From an uncultured Eubacteriales bacterium (lineage in GTDB: Bacteria; Bacillota; Clostridia; Oscillospirales; CAG-382): DNA of 14,862 nt. Every line of letters begins with the position of its first letter. Positions within the stretch are counted from its first letter, which is position 1. The position numbers and the translations under genes are program-made. The notes under the pieces were generated by a model. It saw only the letters and a list, made by a program, of their open reading frames with translations, did no database searches and was not told where the DNA came from. This document shows, piece after piece, positions 6,796-13,699 of this stretch. Location: assembly GCA_934446095.1 (NCBI GenBank), contig CAKSDR010000028.1, positions 1-14,862 on the forward strand. Reading direction: 5' to 3'.

Positions 6796-9195
6796 TTATA
6801 TTTTATCTAACAACTCTCCTTTTTTATCATAAGAGAACACGACGCAGTTATCGATATTTCGCTTATTGATAAGGAACTTCGGACGTCTTGCAGAGCCATT
6901 CGGCTGATGTCCCTGATTGAACGCTGTCAACGCTTCGTTCATATTTACTCTGTTAAGTTCGCAAATTCGCATGCGTGTAAATTTGACGGAATGCTTCATA
7001 CGATTTTTATAAGAAATTTCCCCGCCATCAGTATGCGGAGTCCCTAACAGATTCATTCTTTCAATCGCCATTTCGCTATTCCTGTCAACATCTTTTATTG
7101 TTTCATGTTCATAAATTACATACCAAAGTCTTCCATGCCGATTTATAGCGTTCAAAACTGTTTCCTGATCATTTCCGGGGGTTTTTGAATGGCCGATATC
7201 ACTTGCTTTCAGATCGCCGTAATAGTGTTCTTTCGGAAAAATCAAATCGAGATCGAGCATATCCGAAGTTTTAACATTTCCGATATACGACATCTGAGAT
7301 TCGCAATGTTCGCTTGATATAAACTTTGCAAATTCATATTCAAGGAACCAGCCCGGCCATTCGGTGCCTCTCCATTGATACCAGTTTGCCTTTTTCATCT
7401 CAGATATAGCTTCTTTGGCGTCTATCCATTCGCCGAAGCGGAAAGAATCGTTGAATTTTCTAAACAGTTCAAACAAGGAATTTTGCTTAATTTCTCCGTT
7501 TAGATAACTCTTGAAATTACTGCTTAAAACCGAAGTAATATGATTGTGTTTTTTATCAGTTTTATTGAAAATGCCGTTTATTGCTGCCTGAAAAAGATCG
7601 TTTGAATAAACATGTGCCGCGCTCGAATTAAGTTTACGTTCAATATAATCTTCTATGGAGAATTCCACAAAAACCACAAGTCCATCATAATGGTAAAGAC
7701 CGATCAGGTGAATTTTGGTATTCGGTTTGTCCTTGTATTCCCGATAAAAATCTTTATACCAATTTTTTAACTGAAACCGTTTTTTGAAAATCGGATGCGG
7801 CGTGCCTAAATATGTAACAGAACCGGCAAGAAAATAATGAGTGATTCCGCTGTGAGAATATTTATAAAGAGTTTTTGTGCGGTTATATTTTACTATCTCG
7901 CATTTTTCGTTCAGTGCATTTGAAAAGGCAGCGCAAATATCTTTTGACAAACAAAAAGGCTGGTCATAGTCAACTGTCAGTGATGCATCCTGCGATATTT
8001 GTTCGCTTTTTAAAGTTTGATTCGTATTATTTTCCTTTTTGTTTCCGTACAAAAACAACTGTTTTGCCAAATACTCAACACAGTTGACATTAACGGCGTT
8101 TCCAAATTGTTTATAAGCCTGATGATCGTTAGAGTTAGGGATAAACGTGTTTGGAAAACTCTGTAATCTCGCAGCCTCTCTTGGCGTCAGACGGCGTTTA
8201 TATTTTCCTATGATCGGAATTTGAACCATAGCGACAAGTGCCGGAAATGCATCAGGGCGTTTGACGCGAATACCCGAAGGTCTAAATTGAATGAAAGCGT
8301 CCCAAACCGAATCTATTGAATCGCCGGCTTGCCATTCAAATTTCCTTTCGGTCGGCGTAAAATCTTTCAGATAATCCCATTTTTCAAGCCATTTATCAAT
8401 AAATTCTTTATTATTCTCATAAAGCTGCCTGTTTTTGCGGCAAAAATCCGCTTTCCATTTAGGAAGCCCGGAAATATCCGCATTTGACCCGAATTCGCTC
8501 ATCCAAATCGGGAAACCGATAATTTTTTCTTTTATTCCCTTATAAAATTCGTCCCAGCAGGTAAGCACCTTTTCTTCATGCTCGCTGATATGATATTTAT
8601 CCGGAGCGTCTTCTTGAATTATGTTTGCGGAATATATGTCAATATCGCTTTTTTTAGTATCGGGTATCCTGAACGTCATTTCACCCGAATAAATATCTTT
8701 CCTCACACCGAGAATGTAGACTCTTTCTCTTAACTGAGGTACCCCAAGCTGATGAGGACTCATAATTTCAACCTTGATATTATATCCCAATTCGTTCAAA
8801 GCGCCTTTAATAATTTTCATCGTATTTCCGTGGTCGTGCGATGAAAGATTTCTGACATTTTCAAGAATTATATATTTGGGCTGAGATGTTTTTAGTATTC
8901 TGACTATCTCGAAAAACAATGTTCCTTTTGTTTCATCGGAAAATCCCCGTTGCTTTCCCGCTTTTGAAAAAGTTTGGCAAGGAAATCCTCCGCAAAGGAC
9001 ATCGTACTTTGGAATATCTTTATTATCTGTTTTCATTATGTCGTGAGCGGAATCAATTTTATAATTTTCATAGTAGGTTGAAATTGCATATCCGTCTATT
9101 TCGGAAGCAAAAACGCATTCCCCGCCTAAGTTTATCATGGCTTGGTGAAATCCGCCTATACCAGAAAACAAATCAATAAACTTAAATTTATTCAT
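6796..9195 (-). CDS. C5-cytosine DNA methyltransferase fused to a putative PD-(D/E)xK nuclease domain
   Basis: 799 residues. Residues 1-385 form a complete C5-cytosine methyltransferase: motif I FIDLFSGIGGF (6-16, SAM binding), motif IV GGFPCQTFS with catalytic Cys73, motif VI LENV (111-114), motif VIII QLRERVY (154-160), a target-recognition region (about 170-330), and motifs IX-X RRLTPREAARLQSFP and GNAV. Such enzymes are typically 330-450 residues, so about 400 are extra. The extra part has FLEYEFAKF (617-625), LDLDLIF (647-653) and GDLKAS (660-665), spaced like the acidic residues and D-x-K of PD-(D/E)xK restriction nucleases. It is therefore probably a single-chain restriction-modification protein; target sequence unknown. 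Start: ATG 9193-9195 with GGGGGA upstream, preferred over ATG 9207, which has no good site. The start overlaps the stop of the upstream regulator remnant (ATGAATAA). Confidence 0.85.
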   Translation of the reverse strand: MNKFKFIDLFSGIGGFHQAMINLGGECVFASEIDGYAISTYYENYKIDSAHDIMKTDNKDIPKYDVLCGGFPCQTFSKAGKQRGFSDETKGTLFFEIVRILKTSQPKYIILENVRNLSSHDHGNTMKIIKGALNELGYNIKVEIMSPHQLGVPQLRERVYILGVRKDIYSGEMTFRIPDTKKSDIDIYSANIIQEDAPDKYHISEHEEKVLTCWDEFYKGIKEKIIGFPIWMSEFGSNADISGLPKWKADFCRKNRQLYENNKEFIDKWLEKWDYLKDFTPTERKFEWQAGDSIDSVWDAFIQFRPSGIRVKRPDAFPALVAMVQIPIIGKYKRRLTPREAARLQSFPNTFIPNSNDHQAYKQFGNAVNVNCVEYLAKQLFLYGNKKENNTNQTLKSEQISQDASLTVDYDQPFCLSKDICAAFSNALNEKCEIVKYNRTKTLYKYSHSGITHYFLAGSVTYLGTPHPIFKKRFQLKNWYKDFYREYKDKPNTKIHLIGLYHYDGLVVFVEFSIEDYIERKLNSSAAHVYSNDLFQAAINGIFNKTDKKHNHITSVLSSNFKSYLNGEIKQNSLFELFRKFNDSFRFGEWIDAKEAISEMKKANWYQWRGTEWPGWFLEYEFAKFISSEHCESQMSYIGNVKTSDMLDLDLIFPKEHYYGDLKASDIGHSKTPGNDQETVLNAINRHGRLWYVIYEHETIKDVDRNSEMAIERMNLLGTPHTDGGEISYKNRMKHSVKFTRMRICELNRVNMNEALTAFNQGHQPNGSARRPKFLINKRNIDNCVVFSYDKKGELLDKI

Positions 9196-9388
9196 TTTGT
9201 CCCCCATCTTCGGATATAACTTCCGCTATATCCCAAACTTTACAATCAAGCACACTGCAAATTTTTTCAAGAATTTCCGTAAAGGGATGCCCGTTCTTAA
9301 AAATTTAGCACAGCACCGGAGGCATTTTCAACTTGACACATGAATCTTGCCTTTATCTGCTTTAAAAGATAGTATACGGGCAAGTCAT
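9188..9388 (-). pseudogene. Remnant of a small XRE/Cro-type regulator upstream of the methyltransferase
   Basis: A good ribosome site (GGGAGGA, 9394-9400) and an ATG at 9386-9388 open a 66-codon frame that ends in TAA at 9188-9190, the usual size of small Cro/C1-type helix-turn-helix repressors. The frame holds three internal TAA stops at codons 9, 12 and 28. After the last one the sequence is clean and typical of the C-terminal half of these proteins: FKNGHPFTEIL, EKICSVLDCKVWDIAEVI. Such genes often sit directly ahead of 5mC methyltransferases in Firmicutes, and the ATGAATAA overlap with the methyltransferase start shows the old coupling. The N-terminal half is too decayed to recognise. Family assignment rests on the C-terminal half only. 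Confidence 0.6.
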
Positions 9389-9416
9389 TTTATTCCTCCC
9401 GGAGCATTATTAGTTT

Positions 9417-9445
9417 ATTATAGCATAAATCCGCAAAGAAATCAA
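9417..9445 (-). promoter_or_regulatory. SigA-type promoter for the regulator remnant and methyltransferase
   Basis: Minus strand: -35 TTGATT at 9445-9440, 17-base spacer, extended -10 TGCTATAAT ending at 9417. The promoter is intact although the first gene behind it is broken, so the methyltransferase is probably still transcribed. Confidence 0.78.
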
Positions 9446-9505
9446 CTTTACCGCCTTGATTAATCGACACAATTTTGTAAGATTCGAGTTGGATCTGTGA
9501 CTAAT

Positions 9506-9541
9506 AAAAAAAACTGACGTTATATTTTATATAACGTCAGT
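9506..9541 (-). terminator. Rho-independent terminator of the DUF1846 gene
   Basis: A perfect 13-bp stem, ACTGACGTTATAT with its complement, and a 3-base loop, followed on the minus strand by seven T. The stem begins 3 bases after the stop codon. The plus strand has a T stretch too, but no plus-strand gene ends here. Confidence 0.9.
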
Positions 9542-9544
9542 TTT

Positions 9545-11038
9545 TTATTTATGATAGAGTTTTTTGGTTTGATATTTAGGATCGCAGGTAAGCCTTATTC
9601 CGAGTTTTCTGAATGTATCCTGATCGACCTGAGCAAGTATAACGGTGGAGTGCGCCTCGCATCCTCTCAGTTCTTTTAAACATTCGCTTGCAATTTTAGC
9701 ATTTTTGCTTGTAACGGCACTTATACAAAGCGCTATAAGAATTTCATCGGAATGAAGTCTCGGATTGTGGTTTCCCAAAACTTCAGTTTTTAACTTTTGA
9801 ATAGGTTCTATTACTTCCGGACTTATGAGAATTTCTTCTTTGCCGATTTTTGCAATGCTCTTTACGGCGTTCAGCAATACTGCCGCTGACGCACCCAAAA
9901 GTTTCGTTGTCTTGCCCGTAACGACAGTGCCGTCGAAAAGTTCTATTGCAACTGCCGGCTGATTGTCGGTAGCGGCGCTTTTCTTTGCCGCAGCAGCCAC
10001 ACATTTTCTGTCTTCCACAGATGTGTCTGCCTGTTTCATTAATATTTCAAGTTTTGAAACAGTTTCATCTGAACATTTGCCTATTATTCTGTCGCAAAGT
10101 GCCGCATAATACCTTCTTACAATTTCTTCTCTCGCGGCCTTTTTAACAATTTCATCATTCACAATTGCGTATCCGGCCATATTTACTCCCATATCGGTAG
10201 GAGATTTATACGGGCTTTCTCCGCTTATATTTTCAAAAATCGCATTAAGAACGGGGAAAATCTCAACGTCGCGGTTATAGTTTACCGTTGTTTCGCCGTA
10301 AGCCTCAAGATGAAAAGGATCTATCATGTTTACATCGTTAAGATCTGCCGTCGCGGCCTCATACGCAAGATTTACGGGGTGTTTCAGCGGAATATTCCAT
10401 ATAGGAAAGGTTTCGAATTTAGCGTATCCGGCCTTGATTCCCCGCTTGTTCTCATGATATAACTGTGAAAGACACACAGCCATTTTTCCGCTTCCGGGTC
10501 CCGGTGCCGTAACGACAACGAGTGGGCGCGACGTTTCAACATAGTCATTTTTGCCAAGTCCGTTCTCGCTTACAATGTGCGCCACATCGGTGGGATATCC
10601 TTCGATTGTATAATGAATAAAAACACGAACACCTAATTTTTCAAGTTTGCGCTTGAAATTTTCAGCAGCGCTTTGCCCCCTGAATTGAGTAATAACTACG
10701 CTTCCGACGTACAGCCCAATTCCCGTAAAAGCATCTATAAGTCTTAAAACATCAGCATCATATGTAATTCCAAGGTCGCTTCTCGTTTTGCTTTTTTCGA
10801 TGTCCGATGCGTTGATTACTATTACTATCTCAACTTTATCGGAAATATTTTTAAGCATTTGAACTTTAATATCGGGTATAAAGCCCGGCAATACTCTTGA
10901 AGCGTGATAGTCGTCAAATAATTTGCCGCCGAACTCAAGGTATAACTTTCCGCCGAACTTCTTTATTCTTTCCTCTATTTGCTTAGATTGCTTCGCAATA
11001 TAAATATCCTTGTCAAAACCGATACTGTCTTTATTCAT
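9545..11038 (-). CDS. DUF1846 family protein
   Basis: 497 residues, the usual full length of the DUF1846 family, which is widespread in Firmicutes and has no settled biochemical role. Visible marks are the N-terminal IGFDKDIYIAKQSKQIEERI, the glycine-rich APGPGSGKMAVCLSQLYHE (178-196, resembling a phosphate-binding loop), FETFPIWNIPLKHPVNLAYEAAT (208-230) and SPTDMGVNMAG (279-289). No signal peptide or membrane helix, so it should be cytoplasmic. The ATG at 11036-11038 has GGGAG 11 bases upstream, somewhat far. It forms a one-gene unit with its own promoter and terminator, so context gives no hint of function. Confidence 0.9.
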   Translation of the reverse strand: MNKDSIGFDKDIYIAKQSKQIEERIKKFGGKLYLEFGGKLFDDYHASRVLPGFIPDIKVQMLKNISDKVEIVIVINASDIEKSKTRSDLGITYDADVLRLIDAFTGIGLYVGSVVITQFRGQSAAENFKRKLEKLGVRVFIHYTIEGYPTDVAHIVSENGLGKNDYVETSRPLVVVTAPGPGSGKMAVCLSQLYHENKRGIKAGYAKFETFPIWNIPLKHPVNLAYEAATADLNDVNMIDPFHLEAYGETTVNYNRDVEIFPVLNAIFENISGESPYKSPTDMGVNMAGYAIVNDEIVKKAAREEIVRRYYAALCDRIIGKCSDETVSKLEILMKQADTSVEDRKCVAAAAKKSAATDNQPAVAIELFDGTVVTGKTTKLLGASAAVLLNAVKSIAKIGKEEILISPEVIEPIQKLKTEVLGNHNPRLHSDEILIALCISAVTSKNAKIASECLKELRGCEAHSTVILAQVDQDTFRKLGIRLTCDPKYQTKKLYHK

Positions 11039-11070
11039 TACACATTCTACTCCCTAAATTAATCGAAAAT

Positions 11071-11111
11071 ATTATACAACAATTATAAAAATTTATCAAT
11101 AGAAATGTCAA
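11071..11111 (-). promoter_or_regulatory. Two overlapping SigA-type promoters for the DUF1846 gene
   Basis: Minus strand: TTGACA (11111-11106), 18-base spacer, TATAAT (11087-11082); and TTGATA (11099-11094), 17-base spacer, TATAAT (11076-11071). They are 11 bases apart and either could be used. Confidence 0.72.
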
Positions 11112-11130
11112 AAATTAGTTTTTTATACAT

Positions 11131-11165
11131 GAAAAAGCCGAAAACTGTTGCTATTGTTTTCGGCT
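11131..11165 (-). terminator. Rho-independent terminator of glutamine synthetase
   Basis: A 10-bp stem, AGCCGAAAAC with GTTTTCGGCT, and a 10-base loop, followed on the minus strand by a T5 run. It starts 6 bases after the stop codon. Confidence 0.87.
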
Positions 11166-11171
11166 GATTTT

Positions 11172-13265
11172 TTAAACTCTGAAAAGCAGATCCGCATATG
11201 TCGGGAACGGCCAGTACTTTTCGGAAACAGACTCTTCAAGTTCATCTGAAATGCTTCTGATTTCCTGCATTATCGGAAGTACAGACTTTGCAAATTCCAA
11301 GGCTTTGGTTTTTACATCTTCAGTACCATATATATCCTCTAACAGTTTTTCAAGTTCTTTTGATTTATTATATAATGATAAATTCAAGGTAGACAGTTTG
11401 TCGGCAAGATCTGTTTCAAGTTCACATGAAATAGTATCTGATAATTTTCTTTTGTAAACGGCCGTTTCGGCAAGATCCTTAACATACGAAGAAACAGCGG
11501 GAATTATTTCTTTTTTGACCATATCCAACATTGTAAGTGCTTCAATGTTAATAGTCTTTTCATAATTTTCAAGATAGATTTCATATCTTGAGAAAATCTC
11601 GTTGTTGGTATAAATTTTATGTTTTGAAAACAGTTCTATGTTTTTGTCAGAAATGAGATATGGCAATGCATCAACTGTAGTTTTTAAATTGAGAAGTCCC
11701 CTTCTCTCGGCTTCAGAAACCCATTCAGAACTGTAATTGTTGCCGTTAAAAATGATTCTCTTGTGTTCTTTTATGGTCGTTCTTACAATTTCATTCAAAA
11801 CTACAGTAAATTCCTTATCGGAATTTTCAAAAATATCGGCAAAATCACTCAAAACATCGGCAACAATTGTATTCAAAACAATATTTGCAGACGATATGGA
11901 CACCGCAGAACCCAGCATTCTGAATTCAAATTTATTTCCGGTAAAAGCAAAAGGACTTGTTCTGTTGCGGTCGGTATCGTCTTTTGCAAATCTTGGAAGA
12001 ACATGAACTCCAACCTTGATTTCAACTTTATCTTTTTGATTGTAAACCTTGCCGTTTTCAATGCTGTCAAGAATATTATAAAGTTCCTCTCCCAAAAACA
12101 TGGAAATAATTGCGGGAGGCGCTTCATTGGCACCGAGTCTGTGATCATTTCCGGCGCTCGCAACAGAAACTCTAAGTAAATCCTGATATTTATCTACAGC
12201 TTTAATAACTGCCGTTAGGAAAAGCAAAAACTGAGCGTTTTCCATCGGTGATTCACCCGGTTCCAAAAGGTTTACTCCCCTGTTTGTACATATGGACCAG
12301 TTATTGTGCTTTCCGCTTCCGTTAACACCGGCAAAAGGCTTTTCATGCAAAAGGCACGCAAGACCGTGTCTTTGTGCAACAACTTTCATCATTTCCATTG
12401 TAAGCTGATTCTGATCGGCAGAAAGGTTTGTTGTTGTAAAAATAGGTGCAAGTTCATGCTGCGCCGGCGCCGCTTCATTGTGCTCAGTCTTTGCAAGAAT
12501 ACCGAGTTTCCACAGTTCCGAGTCAAGGTCCTTCATAAAAGCAGAAACTCTCGGTTTTATAGAACCAAAATAATGGTCATCCATTTCCTGACCTTTGGGA
12601 GGCTTTGCGCCGAAAATCGTGCGTCCGCAGAAAATCAAATCTTTTCTCTTTTTGTATAATTCTCTGTCGATAAGAAAATATTCCTGTTCTGCTCCTACGG
12701 TTGTCGTGACTCTTTTTGTTTCATTGTCGCCGAAAGCACGAAGAATTCTAAGTGCCTGCCTATTAAGTGCTTCCATGGACCTTAAAAGAGGCGTTTTTTT
12801 GTCGAGCGCCTCAGCTCCGTAAGAACAAAAAACCGTGGGAATACACAACGTATTATTTTTAATAAAAGCATATGACGTAGGGTCCCACGCAGTATATCCG
12901 CGAGCCTCAAACGTCGCACGAAGTCCGCCGGACGGAAAACTTGAAGCATCGGGTTCGCCCTTTACAAGTTCTTTGCCGGAAAATTCCAAAATAACGCTTC
13001 CGTCCTGTACGGGAGAAATAAAACTATCATGTTTTTCCGCTGTAATTCCGGTCATCGGCTGAAACCAATGAGTATAATGTGTGGCGCCCTTCTCAACTGC
13101 CCAGTCTTTCATTACACTTGCAACAACGTTCGCAATGTTTTTGTCAAGACTTTTTCCGTCTTCCATCGTTTTTTTCAATGCCTTGTAAGTTTCACGAGGA
13201 AGTCTTTCCCTCATAACCCTGTCGCCAAAAACCATGCTACCGAAGTCTTCAGAAAAATTAGACAT
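11172..13265 (-). CDS. glnN: Glutamine synthetase type III
   Basis: It joins ammonia to glutamate using ATP, the entry point for nitrogen assimilation, in the cytoplasm. The 697-residue length and motifs place it in the large GSIII class rather than the ~450-residue GSI class: WFQPMTGITAEKHDSF (67-82), FPSGGLRATFEARGYTAWDP (110-129), GAEQEYFL (191-198, metal-binding glutamates), HNEAAPAQHE (262-271) and KPFAGVNGSGKHNNWS (309-324), ending in the GSIII-typical PFPTYADLLF. All key motifs look intact. The ATG has AAGGAGA 7 bases upstream. It is a single-gene unit. A terminator-like hairpin sits in the ~120-base leader between promoter and ribosome site, suggesting control by premature termination. 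GSIII is common in Bacteroidetes, Ruminococcaceae and cyanobacteria. Confidence 0.96.
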   Translation of the reverse strand: MSNFSEDFGSMVFGDRVMRERLPRETYKALKKTMEDGKSLDKNIANVVASVMKDWAVEKGATHYTHWFQPMTGITAEKHDSFISPVQDGSVILEFSGKELVKGEPDASSFPSGGLRATFEARGYTAWDPTSYAFIKNNTLCIPTVFCSYGAEALDKKTPLLRSMEALNRQALRILRAFGDNETKRVTTTVGAEQEYFLIDRELYKKRKDLIFCGRTIFGAKPPKGQEMDDHYFGSIKPRVSAFMKDLDSELWKLGILAKTEHNEAAPAQHELAPIFTTTNLSADQNQLTMEMMKVVAQRHGLACLLHEKPFAGVNGSGKHNNWSICTNRGVNLLEPGESPMENAQFLLFLTAVIKAVDKYQDLLRVSVASAGNDHRLGANEAPPAIISMFLGEELYNILDSIENGKVYNQKDKVEIKVGVHVLPRFAKDDTDRNRTSPFAFTGNKFEFRMLGSAVSISSANIVLNTIVADVLSDFADIFENSDKEFTVVLNEIVRTTIKEHKRIIFNGNNYSSEWVSEAERRGLLNLKTTVDALPYLISDKNIELFSKHKIYTNNEIFSRYEIYLENYEKTINIEALTMLDMVKKEIIPAVSSYVKDLAETAVYKRKLSDTISCELETDLADKLSTLNLSLYNKSKELEKLLEDIYGTEDVKTKALEFAKSVLPIMQEIRSISDELEESVSEKYWPFPTYADLLFRV

Positions 13266-13291
13266 AATATTTTCTCCTTAAATCTAAAAAT

Positions 13292-13352
13292 AAAAAAACG
13301 CAGCGAAAGAATTCTCCGTGCGCAGTGTTGTCAAGGTTTGCCAAAATCAACA
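13292..13352 (-). promoter_or_regulatory. glnN: Possible transcription attenuator in the glnN leader
   Basis: On the minus strand, a first hairpin (TGTTG...GG CAAA CC...CAACA, 13352-13326) is followed by a second (CGCA-CGGAG with TTTCG-C-TGCG, 13322-13299, including two G-T pairs and a bulged C) and then seven T (13298-13292). This is the shape of an intrinsic terminator, and it lies upstream of the glnN ribosome site. GCAG in the leader before the first hairpin could also pair with the CTGC at the foot of the second. The stem is weak and no known riboswitch is recognised. Confidence 0.45.
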
Positions 13353-13391
13353 GTTTGTTCTGCCGACAAAAATGCAAAATGAATTACTTAT

Positions 13392-13420
13392 ATTATATAA
13401 TTAAAGGTGAAAAAAGTCAA
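13392..13420 (-). promoter_or_regulatory. SigA-type promoter for glnN
   Basis: Minus strand: -35 TTGACT at 13420-13415, 17-base spacer, -10 TATAAT at 13397-13392. The start of transcription should fall near 13385, giving a leader of about 120 bases. The rest of the 13266-13573 gap holds only the leader hairpins and the terminator of the next unit. Confidence 0.83.
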
Positions 13421-13522
13421 TATTTTTTAAAAAATGTTTTATCATGTATTACATTAAAAAATTAGGCTGATTAATAACAAAAATACGTATTCGTCAAAAA
13501 ATTCAAAACTTTTGCGACAAAC

Positions 13523-13554
13523 AAAAATCCCGTTTGAATACTCAAACGGGATTT
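13523..13554 (-). terminator. Rho-independent terminator after the 36-residue ORF
   Basis: A 13-bp stem (AAATCCCGTTTGA with its complement) and a 4-base loop, followed on the minus strand by a T-rich run. It ends the unit that contains the right-edge secreted protein and the small ORF. Confidence 0.87.
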
Positions 13555-13573
13555 CTGCTTTATACCATGTTAA

Positions 13574-13684
13574 TTAAAAGTTCCAAACGTCACCTGTATC
13601 ATTATCGCCAGAGAGAGTAATAATGTCTTCAGTTTCAAATTCAAGAACTTCAAACTCAGGAGTAAAATATAATTCTTTCATCAT
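13574..13684 (-). CDS. Small acidic 36-residue protein, function unknown
   Basis: An excellent ribosome site (GGGAGGT at 13691-13697) sits 6 bases before the ATG at 13682-13684; a second ATG follows at once. The product has 36 residues: a short start (MMKELYFTPEFE), an acidic middle (LEFETEDIITLSG) and a polar, Asp-rich tail ending in VWNF. It has ten or so acidic residues, no cysteine, no signal peptide and no membrane segment. It begins 15 bases after the stop of the secreted-type protein, and a terminator follows 20 bases on, so the two are likely co-transcribed. The general layout, with an aromatic/acidic FE-x-E-D-I-I-T-x-S core, resembles short unannotated ORFs of gut Clostridia; that is recollection, not a search. 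It may be a peptide precursor, a small regulator or a partner of its neighbour. Confidence 0.72.
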   Translation of the reverse strand: MMKELYFTPEFEVLEFETEDIITLSGDNDTGDVWNF

Positions 13685-13699
13685 TGTTATACCTCCCGA

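Noticed and set aside
9302..9388. Recoding of the three TAA codons so that the regulator is translated.
   Set aside because: TAA ends many genes here (for example atpB, glnN and the DUF1846 gene), so a changed code is not supported; decay is simpler.
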